Both the position numbers and the translations under genes were made by a program. Shown here piece by piece: positions 25,748 to 33,815 of a DNA stretch of 64,000 nucleotides. Position 1 is the stretch's first letter. Each line of letters starts with the position of its first letter. Source of the stretch: Seohaeicola sp024304985 (GTDB taxonomy: Bacteria; Pseudomonadota; Alphaproteobacteria; Rhodobacterales; Rhodobacteraceae); NCBI RefSeq assembly GCF_028802875.1, contig NZ_JARAMP010000004.1:124001-188000 (forward strand). The letters run 5' to 3'. The notes under the pieces are model-generated. The model made no database searches and had not been told where the DNA came from. It worked only from the letters and a program-made list of their open reading frames with translations.

Positions 25748-26067
25748 CTGTCCCTCCTGCATGTTGGCTTGTATCGAAAGATACCGCGACAGTTTAGCGC
25801 AGGAGGGGTTTGAAACATATATGACGTGTTCCTGTAATCGCCGCTGCTTCAGGTCAATCGGCCTTTGTTTTGCTGAATCGAAGGCTGAATGGCTGCCATA
25901 CTGCGAGACCTGCATATTTTGTCCCAAACCTGGATGGCATCAGATGACCCTTGCTACCTCTCTGGGGCCCGCAGTGTGACCGTGGTTGAACATCACATTC
26001 TAACTGACATATATGTTTGACTTGCTGGCACCTTCCGGTCCGGCACGACTTCAGGAAGATTGCCCTC
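25748..26067. promoter_or_regulatory. 320-base divergent region between usp and sulP
   Basis: No gene is supported here; the short frames present lack ribosome sites and typical codon use, and the region is AT-richer than its surroundings. Two copies of ACATATATG occur: at 25815-25823, about 70 bases before usp, and as the perfect palindrome ACATATATGT at 26007-26016, about 50 bases before the SulP start. These could be a shared operator or -10-like elements for the two divergent units. Confidence 0.4.
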
Positions 26068-27843
26068 ATGTCCAGTTCCATGCCCCGGCCTTCTCGGACG
26101 TCGCGTTTTGGGCGTGGCAGACTTGAACGGCACCTGCCAATCCTGCAATGGACGAAAACCTATGACCGTGACACGCTGACATCCGACACGGTAGCGGCTG
26201 TGATCGTCACGATCATGCTGATCCCCCAGTCCCTCGCCTATGCTCTGCTCGCGGGGTTGCCGCCCGAAATGGGCCTTTACGCTTCGATCCTGCCACTGGT
26301 GGCCTATGCGATCTTCGGCACCAGTCGCGCGCTGGCCGTTGGGCCGGTCGCGGTCATCTCGCTGATGACAGCCGCCGCTGTGGGCAACATGGCGCTGGAA
26401 GGAACAGCCGAATACGCCATGGCGGCGATCACGCTGGCCTTCATGTCAGGCCTGATCCTGACCGTGATGGGTGTATTCCGGTTGGGGTTTCTTGCCAATT
26501 TCCTGTCCCATCCGGTGATCGCCGGGTTCATCACGGCATCCGGCCTACTGATTGCCGCCAGCCAGATCGGCACGATTTTGGGCATCAGCGGCGGTGGGCA
26601 TTCACTTGTTCAACTGTTGGGCAACCTTTGGGTCAACCTGTCAGATATCAATCCGATAACCGTGACGATCGGAGTGATGACGACGGCTTTTCTTTTCTGG
26701 GTCCGCAAGGGCCTCAAGCCGCTTCTCATCAGCGCAGGGTTTCGCCCGCGCTTGGCCGATCTGCTGGCCAAGGCCGGACCCGTGGCCGCTGTGGCCGTCA
26801 CCACACTGACGGTCTGGGCCTTCGATCTGGCGGGCAAGGGTGTGGCTATCGTCGGCACAATCCCCAGCGGATTGCCCCCGCTGACACTGCCCAGCTTTTC
26901 AGGCGAGGTCTGGGGACAGCTTTTCATCTCGGCGCTGCTGATCTCGGTCATCGGCTTTGTCGAGTCCGTCTCGGTCGCCCAGACATTGGCCGCGAAGAAG
27001 CGCCAACGGATCGACCCGGATCAGGAACTGGTGGGTCTTGGCACGGCGAATATCGCGGCGGCGCTGACCGGTGGCTATCCCGTGACGGGCGGTTTTGCCC
27101 GTTCGGTGGTGAATTTCGACGCCGGTGCCGAAACTCCGGCCGCTGGGGCCTTTACCGCCATCGGCATCCTGCTCGCCGCGATGTTCCTGACCCCGCTGCT
27201 GCATTTCCTGCCCAAGGCGACATTGGCGGCAACCATCATCGTCGCGGTCCTCAGCCTCGTGGATCTGTCGATCCTGAAACGCAGCTGGACCTATTCGCGG
27301 ATCGACTTTGCCGCCGTCGCCACAACCATCGCCATCACGTTGGGGCTTGGCGTCGAAATGGGTGTATCCGCAGGCGTGATCCTGTCGTTGGCGCTGTTTC
27401 TCTACAAGACATCGCGCCCCCATGTCGCCGAGGTCGGTCTTGTCCCCGGCACCCAGCATTTCCGCAATATTTTGCGCCACAAGGTTCAAACCGATCCCGG
27501 GGTCGTGACACTGCGGATCGACGAAAGCCTCTATTTCGCCAATGCCCGGTTCCTTGAGGATTACATCACCAATCGTGTGACCTGTGACCAGCCCATCCGG
27601 CATGTAGTGCTGATGTGTTCCGCCGTGAACGAGATCGACATGTCCGCGCTGGAAAGCCTTGAGGCGATCAATGCCCGTTTGCGCGACATGGGAATTACCC
27701 TTCACCTGTCCGAGGTGAAAGGCCCTGTGATGGACCGGTTGAAACGCAGTCATTTCCTTGATGATCTGTCAGGGCGCGTGTTCCTGTCGCAATATGATGC
27801 AATGGTCGCTGTGACTGCAGGCTCATCTGCCCCGACCTCCTGA
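26068..27843 (+). CDS. SulP-family anion transporter with STAS domain
   Basis: This 591-residue transporter has an N-terminal SulP membrane domain (residues 20-420; VAAVIVTIMLIPQSLAYALL and AGLPPEMGLYASILPLVAYA are the classic signature, TSRALAVGPVAVISLM the next) and a C-terminal STAS domain (residues 455-575; LRIDESLYFANARFLEDYI). It moves sulfate, bicarbonate or dicarboxylates across the inner membrane; the ion cannot be chosen from sequence. The ATG at 26068 with AGGAAG upstream is preferred to a TTG at 26017. A DgoK-like gene follows on the same strand. Confidence 0.93.
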   Translation: MSSSMPRPSRTSRFGRGRLERHLPILQWTKTYDRDTLTSDTVAAVIVTIMLIPQSLAYALLAGLPPEMGLYASILPLVAYAIFGTSRALAVGPVAVISLMTAAAVGNMALEGTAEYAMAAITLAFMSGLILTVMGVFRLGFLANFLSHPVIAGFITASGLLIAASQIGTILGISGGGHSLVQLLGNLWVNLSDINPITVTIGVMTTAFLFWVRKGLKPLLISAGFRPRLADLLAKAGPVAAVAVTTLTVWAFDLAGKGVAIVGTIPSGLPPLTLPSFSGEVWGQLFISALLISVIGFVESVSVAQTLAAKKRQRIDPDQELVGLGTANIAAALTGGYPVTGGFARSVVNFDAGAETPAAGAFTAIGILLAAMFLTPLLHFLPKATLAATIIVAVLSLVDLSILKRSWTYSRIDFAAVATTIAITLGLGVEMGVSAGVILSLALFLYKTSRPHVAEVGLVPGTQHFRNILRHKVQTDPGVVTLRIDESLYFANARFLEDYITNRVTCDQPIRHVVLMCSAVNEIDMSALESLEAINARLRDMGITLHLSEVKGPVMDRLKRSHFLDDLSGRVFLSQYDAMVAVTAGSSAPTS

Positions 27844-27888
27844 CCGTGTCGATTGACGGGACCATGCCTGCCGCTTATCTGCACCACT

Positions 27889-28599
27889 ATGACACAGGAC
27901 ATCTGGATCGGGATCGAAGACAACGGTGGCATTGCCTCCGGCTGGCGATTTGATGGAGCAAGCGTCGTCGCGGCTGCATCCGGCCAGAACCTCGCCGCCG
28001 TTCTGGCCCAGTTGGGCGATGCGCCTGTGCTGACTGTTGACCGGGGATGCACAGCCCAACCCGTGCCAGCGCCCGTTCTGCCTGACGCCTTGCCGATGCC
28101 CGCGATGACACAAGACCGGCCGCGCGGCCATCTGGACCCTGTCGCCCGATTGCGGATTGCCGGTGCCTTGGCAACACGTCGGAACTGGGACGGTGTCATC
28201 TGCCTTCCCATGACCGAAGTCACCCACTGGTGTCAGATCAGCGCCGAAGAGGTGGTCAGTTTTCAGTCTGCCCTGACGCCGGAACTGGCCCGCGCGTTGG
28301 GGGCTGCCGATCACGCCGATCTGGCGGCCCTGACCGACACCATGTCACGACCCGAGCGTCTGGCGCTGCACCTGCGCAGTGCAGAACTCGCGGAGTCGGC
28401 TGATGCTGTGGCCGGGCATCTTTTGGGGGCGGAACTGGCGGCGATGCGGCCCTATTGGCTGGGCCAGCAGGTGATCGTGATCGCGCAGAACAGCCTCTAT
28501 TCCGAAGCATTGTCATCGCAGGGCGTTCCGGTCGAGACCCTGAACCCAAGCGACGCCGCGCGGGACGGGCTGATGGCGCTGCGGCAGAAAACACGCTGA
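27889..28599 (+). CDS. Degenerate 2-dehydro-3-deoxygalactonokinase (DgoK) homologue
   Basis: The 236-residue protein aligns by eye with the C-terminal two thirds of DgoK kinases. The stretch WDGVICLPMTEVTHWCQISA followed by EEVVSFQSALTPEL corresponds to the family pattern FDGVVCLPGTHTKWVxIS, EVVSFQTFMTGEL, and the end (LLGAELAAM, then QQVIVIAQNSLYSEAL) also fits. Key motifs are lost: the phosphate-1 DWGTSN near the N-terminus reads GIEDNGGIAS, RGEET reads VARLR, and PGTHTKW is scrambled. It is also shorter than DgoK (about 290-300) by loss of a central region. A pseudo-kinase or decaying gene is likely. No KDPGal aldolase gene is nearby. A TTG start at 27853 is possible. Confidence 0.72.
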   Translation: MTQDIWIGIEDNGGIASGWRFDGASVVAAASGQNLAAVLAQLGDAPVLTVDRGCTAQPVPAPVLPDALPMPAMTQDRPRGHLDPVARLRIAGALATRRNWDGVICLPMTEVTHWCQISAEEVVSFQSALTPELARALGAADHADLAALTDTMSRPERLALHLRSAELAESADAVAGHLLGAELAAMRPYWLGQQVIVIAQNSLYSEALSSQGVPVETLNPSDAARDGLMALRQKTR

Positions 28600-28660
28600 G
28601 ACATACGTGCCTTGCGGTGGAGGGCGCCTCAGGCAGGGATACTTCAGGCAAGTGGAAAGC

Positions 28661-29587
28661 TCAGCGCACGGTGGCGCCCCCGGCGCGGCGGCGACAGGGG
28701 CCGATCATCATCGTGACGCCAAGAATCAGACCTGAAACCGTCGCGATCATGCCCGCCGCGCTGACTGAATTGGCGAAACCCAGCCATAGGGGACCATAGC
28801 CGGCAAGCACATATCCCAGAACCGCTGAAAGTATGGCAAATCCGACGCTCCACGCCGCCTGGGCCAGTAACCTGTCGGTCATCATCCGCGCGGCGGCGGG
28901 AGGGCAGATGAACATGGCGATCACGATGATCGAGCCGACGGCGTCGAAAGCCGCCACGGCCGCCAAGGCCGCCAGCATCACCAGTGCCAGCCCGATTGCA
29001 CGGACCGGCAGGCCGAGCGTGGCGGCGAAACCCTCGTCGAAGGTCGCAATCGCCAGCGGCCGCCACATCACAGCAATGGACAGAGCCACGATGAGGAGAG
29101 CCACCGCCATGCGCGGCAATTCTGGCGGCAGACCAGACAAGGCCACCGGATCCAGCAGCGAGGCCCAACCCGTGGCATCCAGCCAGATCAGGCTTTCCAG
29201 GTTGCCATAGAGTGCGTGTTCCACATCCAGATGCACGCCGCTGGTATCCGATTGTTCCAGAAGCAGGACACCCGCAGCGAAGAGCGTGGTGAAGATCACC
29301 CCCATGGCCGCGCCCGCCTCGATCCGCGCGGTGCGGCGCACGGCTTCGATCAGCACGACCGAGACAAGGGCGGCTCCGGCGGCCCCCAGCATCATGGGCA
29401 GCGCCGCGACGCGTCCCGTCAGCAGGAATGCCGCCACGATCCCCGGCAGGACCACATGGCTGATGGCATCCCCGATCAGTGCCTGACGCCGCAACAACAA
29501 GAAGTTCCCCGGCAAGGCGCAGGTGACGGCGGCCAGCACACCAATCAGCAACGGCGTCAGGGAAAGGGCGACAAACTCGGCACCCAT
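28661..29587 (-). CDS. Metal ABC transporter permease (MntD/TroD type)
   Basis: This 308-residue membrane protein is of the ZnuB/TroCD metal-importer family, with about eight or nine hydrophobic segments and family stretches LLLRRQALIGDAISHVVLPG, AAMGVIFTTLFAAGVLLLEQ and GSIIVIAMFICPPAAARMMT. It is the last gene of a four-gene metal operon; its ATG overlaps the stop of the preceding permease by one base (TGATG). Metal choice (Mn, Zn or Fe) is discussed under the binding protein and the operator. Confidence 0.92.
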   Translation of the reverse strand: MGAEFVALSLTPLLIGVLAAVTCALPGNFLLLRRQALIGDAISHVVLPGIVAAFLLTGRVAALPMMLGAAGAALVSVVLIEAVRRTARIEAGAAMGVIFTTLFAAGVLLLEQSDTSGVHLDVEHALYGNLESLIWLDATGWASLLDPVALSGLPPELPRMAVALLIVALSIAVMWRPLAIATFDEGFAATLGLPVRAIGLALVMLAALAAVAAFDAVGSIIVIAMFICPPAAARMMTDRLLAQAAWSVGFAILSAVLGYVLAGYGPLWLGFANSVSAAGMIATVSGLILGVTMMIGPCRRRAGGATVR

Positions 29588-30789
29588 CAGATCACCGCCT
29601 GCGGGCGCGGCAAGTGGCGATCGAGTTCGGCGATCTGGTCCGGAGTCAGGACAGTTTCGATCGGAGTCAGCCCGTCATAGCGACTGGCAGTCAGACCCTG
29701 CGCCGGATCACCGCGCAAGGCGGCCCAGCGCGCTTCGTCCAGCAGCGCCTTGGCGGCGGCGATGCGCCCGGCCTCGGTTGGAACGCCATCGGCGCGGGCC
29801 ATTCCTTCACGGGCGAGAAGTGTCAAGGTAAAGGGTTCGTGGATCGGCTGACCCGCAGCCAGCGCAAGCAACCCCTGACGGCGATGCACCCTGCGGCGAA
29901 AGCGCATCTGCCGCAGCAGCAATGCCACCCCACCGCGCGCAGGTGCCAGCGCGATTGACAGAACGAAGAGAACGAAGCTGGCCAGCACGATGATCGGTCC
30001 TGTAGGCAAGGCCGGCGCCGTGGCCGAGACTGCAGCGCCGACAAAGGCGGCAAGCCCTCCAGCGAGTCCCGCAAGCCCCACCATCCGCAGCGCGTTATCC
30101 GTCCAGAGCCGCGCCGTGACCGCCGGGATGATCAGCAGCGCCACGATCAGCACCAGACCCACGGTCGTGATGCCCAAGACGGTCACGGCCATGACCAGAC
30201 CCATCATCGCCAGATCGATCCGCGCGACATTCGTGCCTGTCACCGCCGCGAAGTCCGGGTCAAACCCCACCGCCAGCATCGGGCGACGCAGCAGCATCAC
30301 CAGCAACAGCACAAGCGCCCCACCCGCCGCGATCACCAACGCATCAGCGCGCAGCATCCCGGCGGTTGATCCAAGCAGGACAGATTCAAGCCCCGCCTGA
30401 CGGCCTGCCTGCATTGATTGGATCACGGTCAGGATCACGATCCCTGCACCAAAGAACACCGACAAGACAGCACCGATCGCCGCGTCTTCCGTCAGGCGCG
30501 TCCGGCGGATCATCCAGCCTATCACCAGCAAACCCAGACCCGACGACACGGCAGCGCCCAGCATCAGCCCCGGCAGAAAACGCCCCTCGCCGCCCAGTGC
30601 GACCATCACGATGAAGGCAAGCCCGATCCCAGGCAGCGTGGCGTGGGACACCGCATCCGAGACTAGGGCGCGTTTACGCAGGAACAGAAAACTGCCTGTT
30701 ACCCCTGCGGCGATCCCCAGCATCGTGGCACCAATTGCCACCAGCGTGGCATTGTATCCCAGTTGCAAGGTCAGCGCCTGCCAGATCAT
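29587..30789 (-). CDS. Metal ABC transporter permease with C-terminal extension (MntC/TroC type)
   Basis: This 400-residue protein has the same membrane fold as its partner for residues 1-285 (FLFLRKRALVSDAVSHATLP, DAAIGAVLSVFFGAGIVIL, TTVGLVLIVALLIIPAVTAR). A cytosolic extension of about 110 residues follows (HRRQGLLALAAGQPIHEPFT, AAAKALLDEARWAAL, LTPDQIAELDRHLPRP). The extension looks like a helical, winged-helix-like domain seen on TroC-type subunits, possibly a metal sensor. The start overlaps the ATPase stop by four bases (ATGA). Confidence 0.9.
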   Translation of the reverse strand: MIWQALTLQLGYNATLVAIGATMLGIAAGVTGSFLFLRKRALVSDAVSHATLPGIGLAFIVMVALGGEGRFLPGLMLGAAVSSGLGLLVIGWMIRRTRLTEDAAIGAVLSVFFGAGIVILTVIQSMQAGRQAGLESVLLGSTAGMLRADALVIAAGGALVLLLVMLLRRPMLAVGFDPDFAAVTGTNVARIDLAMMGLVMAVTVLGITTVGLVLIVALLIIPAVTARLWTDNALRMVGLAGLAGGLAAFVGAAVSATAPALPTGPIIVLASFVLFVLSIALAPARGGVALLLRQMRFRRRVHRRQGLLALAAGQPIHEPFTLTLLAREGMARADGVPTEAGRIAAAKALLDEARWAALRGDPAQGLTASRYDGLTPIETVLTPDQIAELDRHLPRPQAVI

Positions 30790-31613
30790 GGCGTGGCATC
30801 CCCGGCCTGCATCCCTGCGACCTGCGCCTCGCCCAGTCGCCCCCCATAGGCGCGCTGGAGGTTGGCGGCGGTAAATACCTCGGCAACCGGACCGGCGGCG
30901 ATGGCACGCATATTGATCAGGAACATATGTTCGAAATAGGCGCGGATCGTTGACAGGTCATGGTGCACGGCCACGATGGTGCGCCCCTCGACCCTGAGGT
31001 CTTTCAGAACCGCGATGATGGCTTTCTCGGTCGCGGCGTCGACGCCGGCGAACGGTTCGTCCAGCAGATAAAGGTCCGCTGATTGCGCCAAGGCGCGGGC
31101 CAGAAAGACGCGCTGTTGCTGCCCGCCGGACAGTTGCCCGATCTGACGGGTAGCGAAATCTTCCATCCCGACACGGGCCAGACACGCGCGGGCGCGGTCC
31201 AGATGCGCGGGCCGGACCCGACGCAGCAGGCCCAACTCGCGGTGAAGCCCCATCAGCACCACGTCAATCACGCGGGCCGGGAAATCCCAGTCAACGCTGG
31301 CGCCTTGCGGCACATATGCCACGCGGTCCCTGGCGCGCGACAGCGGCAGGCCGAACAGGCGCACCTCGCCCGACAAGGGTTTGACCAATCCGAGAACCGC
31401 TTTGAGCAAGGTCGACTTGCCCGCACCATTCGGGCCGACAATCGCGGTCATCGTGCCTTGCGCTACCGACATGTCGACGGAGAACACCACGGGCTTTTCG
31501 CCATAGGCCACGGTCAGCCCTCCCACCTGAAGGGCGGGGGGCGGTGCCGGCGTGGCGGCGACCGTACCTTCCGTTTGCAACAGGCTCCGTGGGGTCGACA
31601 GGGGATGCGCCAT
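30786..31613 (-). CDS. Metal ABC transporter ATPase (MntB/TroB type)
   Basis: This 275-residue ATPase has Walker A GPNGAGKST, signature LSGGQQQRVFLAR and Walker B LYLLDEPFAGVD, followed by VEGRTIVAVHHDLSTI with the switch histidine. The stretch VAYVPQGASVDWDFPARVID is the metal-importer form of the Q-loop region. It begins two bases after the binding-protein stop and is coupled to both neighbours. Confidence 0.94.
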   Translation of the reverse strand: MAHPLSTPRSLLQTEGTVAATPAPPPALQVGGLTVAYGEKPVVFSVDMSVAQGTMTAIVGPNGAGKSTLLKAVLGLVKPLSGEVRLFGLPLSRARDRVAYVPQGASVDWDFPARVIDVVLMGLHRELGLLRRVRPAHLDRARACLARVGMEDFATRQIGQLSGGQQQRVFLARALAQSADLYLLDEPFAGVDAATEKAIIAVLKDLRVEGRTIVAVHHDLSTIRAYFEHMFLINMRAIAAGPVAEVFTAANLQRAYGGRLGEAQVAGMQAGDATP

Positions 31614-31615
31614 TT

Positions 31616-32584
31616 TCAGAGACCCGCGCTCAGTTTGCCGTCCATGCCGCGAGGCGGCACATCACCGCCCAACGCACCGGCGATGGTCGAGATGTTGTGA
31701 TCCAGCATGCCAAGATAGGTGCCCTCATAGGTGCCGTCCGGCCCCATCGCGTCCGAGTAAACTTCGCCCCCGACGCGCACCGCATGGCCCTTGGCGGCCG
31801 CCCCTTCAATAAGCGCACGGATATTTCGGTCAGACACCGAGCTTTCCACGAACACGGCACCAATCTGGCGCTCAACCAGCATGTCGACCAGTTCACCGAT
31901 CCGGTTCAGCCCTGCCTCGGACTCGGTCGAGATGCCTTGAATACCCATCACCTCAAAGCCTTGCGCGCGGCCGAAATAGCCGAAAGCGTCATGGGCGGTC
32001 AGCAAGACCCGCGCCTCCTTGGGCACCGAGGACAGGCTCCGCGCCTTATAGGCAGACAGTCGGGTCAAATCGGCCAGATGCGCCTCGGCATTGGCGGCGA
32101 AGGTGTCGGCCTCGTCAGGTCTTGCGGTGCTCAAGGTGTCGCGCACGGCCAGCACGACATGGCGCCACAAATCGGGGTCCATCCAGACATGTGGGTCAAA
32201 GCGACCCTCGTAATCGGGATGTGCGATCCGGTCGGCCACGGGAACAGCCTCGCCCACCGCAACGACAGTGCGGGTCCGGCCAAGATCCAGAAGGACATCT
32301 TCAAGCTGTGCCTCAAGATACAGCCCGTGCCAAAGCACCAGATCGGCACGGGACATGGCAACAATGTCGCTGCGGGTCTGGCGATAGGAATGCGGGTCGA
32401 TCCCCGGCCCCATCAGCGCGGTGACGGTGACAAGATCTCCTCCCACCTGCCGGGCCGCATCTGCGACCATCCCGGTCGTGGCAACGATGGACAACGGAGG
32501 TTGGGAGGTCTGGGCCATGGCAAGGCGCGGCACGGCGATGCTGGCGGCAAAGGCGGTCAGGACATGGCGTCGTGTCAGGGTCAT
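31616..32584 (-). CDS. Metal ABC transporter substrate-binding protein (Mn/Zn/Fe type)
   Basis: The 322-residue periplasmic cluster A-I binding protein has a leader with twin arginines (TLTRRHVLTAFAASIAVPRL, then AMAQ). Metal ligands are visible as H in GIDPHSYRQT, H in FDPHVWMDP, E in VFVESSVSDRN and D in SDAMGPDGTYEGTYL. The 2-His, Glu, Asp set and the absence of a histidine-rich loop favour Mn(II) or Fe(II) over Zn(II). The start at 32584 has AAGGTGA six bases upstream. It is first in the operon, behind a perfect Fur/Mur-like box at 32668-32684, which also supports manganese. Confidence 0.9.
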   Translation of the reverse strand: MTLTRRHVLTAFAASIAVPRLAMAQTSQPPLSIVATTGMVADAARQVGGDLVTVTALMGPGIDPHSYRQTRSDIVAMSRADLVLWHGLYLEAQLEDVLLDLGRTRTVVAVGEAVPVADRIAHPDYEGRFDPHVWMDPDLWRHVVLAVRDTLSTARPDEADTFAANAEAHLADLTRLSAYKARSLSSVPKEARVLLTAHDAFGYFGRAQGFEVMGIQGISTESEAGLNRIGELVDMLVERQIGAVFVESSVSDRNIRALIEGAAAKGHAVRVGGEVYSDAMGPDGTYEGTYLGMLDHNISTIAGALGGDVPPRGMDGKLSAGL

Positions 32585-32667
32585 CGGGTCACCTTTTGAA
32601 CGTAAGACATGATAACAGCGGGACGTTGGGCGGATATTGAGAATGGTTCGCAACTTTGTCAATGTAA

Positions 32668-32684
32668 TTGCGAATTATTCGCAA
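32668..32684. promoter_or_regulatory. Fur/Mur-like operator before the metal ABC operon
   Basis: TTGCGAA-TTA-TTCGCAA is a perfect 7-3-7 inverted repeat 84 bases before the binding-protein gene. It resembles the manganese-dependent Mur (Fur) boxes of alphaproteobacteria that precede sitABCD/mntABCD genes. An extra half-site, TTCGCAACT, begins at 32647. Repression when manganese is plentiful is the expected behaviour; divergent deoC might also be affected. Confidence 0.75.
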
Positions 32685-32774
32685 AACAAAACGTCGTGAT
32701 GGCAATGTTGCGGCATGCTTGCCTCTGATCCGGGCACATGCGACCTTTGGCGCGACGCCGAAACCGAGTGTGAC

Positions 32775-33773
32775 ATGCAGCAAACCCCTACAGTGCCAAC
32801 AACGCATCTTCCCCAGACCCTGCCTGCGCACGAGACACGCAATCCCGGCATGGAGCTGGATATGGATTGGGTGCGCGCCGTGCAGGCCAACAGTTCCGCC
32901 ATAGAACGGCGCGCGGCCAGTCTTGGGACGCGGCGGTCGGTCAAGAAGGATTATCAGGCCGCATGGCTTCTGAAGGCAATCACCTGCATTGATCTGACCA
33001 CCTTGGCCGGTGACGACACCGAGGGACGTGTCGCCCGGCTCTGTGCCAAGGCACGCCAGCCCGTGCGCCCTGACCTGCTGGCGGCACTGGGGATGCCTGA
33101 CATCACCGTCGGGGCAGTCTGCGTCTATCACGACATGGTGCCTGCCGCTGTTCGCGCATTGGAGGGCAGCGGAATCCCGGTCGCCGCCGTCTCAACAGGC
33201 TTTCCGGCCGGGTTGTCGCCCTTTCACCTGCGCCTTGCCGAGATCGGCGAGAGCGTGAAGGCAGGGGCAAGGGAAATCGACATCGTGATCTCTCGTCGAC
33301 ATGTCCTGACCGGGAACTGGCAGGCGCTCTATGACGAGATGCGCCAGATGCGCGCGGCCTGCGGCGATGCCCATGTGAAAGCGATCCTTGCCACAGGCGA
33401 ACTGGGCAGCCTGCGCAACGTCGCCCGCGCAAGCCTTGTCTGCATGATGGGCGGGGCGGATTTCATCAAAACCTCGACCGGCAAGGAAAGCATCAACGCC
33501 ACTTTGCCCGTCAGCCTTGTGATGATCCGGGCCATCCGCGACTATCACGAACGCACGGGGATCAAGATCGGCTACAAACCGGCGGGTGGCATTTCCAAGG
33601 CCAAGGATGCGCTCGTGTATCTCAGCCTGATCAAAGAGGAACTGGGCCACCGCTGGATGCAGCCCGACCTGTTCCGCTTTGGCGCATCGAGCCTGCTTGG
33701 CGATATCGAACGGCAGTTGGAGCATCACGTGACAGGCAGTTATTCGGCGGCCTGGCGGCACCCGCTCGCCTGA
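32775..33773 (+). CDS. deoC: Deoxyribose-phosphate aldolase
   Basis: This 332-residue class I aldolase cleaves 2-deoxyribose 5-phosphate into glyceraldehyde 3-phosphate and acetaldehyde. Active-site stretches are REIDIVISRRHV (aspartate), GGADFIKTSTGKES (Schiff-base lysine) and IGYKPAGGISKAKDA (second lysine). It is longer than E. coli DeoC (259 residues) because of an N-terminal extension of about 60 residues common in this group. The start is uncertain between ATG 32775 (GAGTG upstream) and ATG 32715. The ALDH16 gene directly downstream could oxidise aldehydes such as the acetaldehyde it releases. Confidence 0.93.
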   Translation: MQQTPTVPTTHLPQTLPAHETRNPGMELDMDWVRAVQANSSAIERRAASLGTRRSVKKDYQAAWLLKAITCIDLTTLAGDDTEGRVARLCAKARQPVRPDLLAALGMPDITVGAVCVYHDMVPAAVRALEGSGIPVAAVSTGFPAGLSPFHLRLAEIGESVKAGAREIDIVISRRHVLTGNWQALYDEMRQMRAACGDAHVKAILATGELGSLRNVARASLVCMMGGADFIKTSTGKESINATLPVSLVMIRAIRDYHERTGIKIGYKPAGGISKAKDALVYLSLIKEELGHRWMQPDLFRFGASSLLGDIERQLEHHVTGSYSAAWRHPLA

Positions 33774-33815
33774 TGTCAGGTGGACGGATTTGAGTATTTG
33801 GGGAACGATGAAGGC

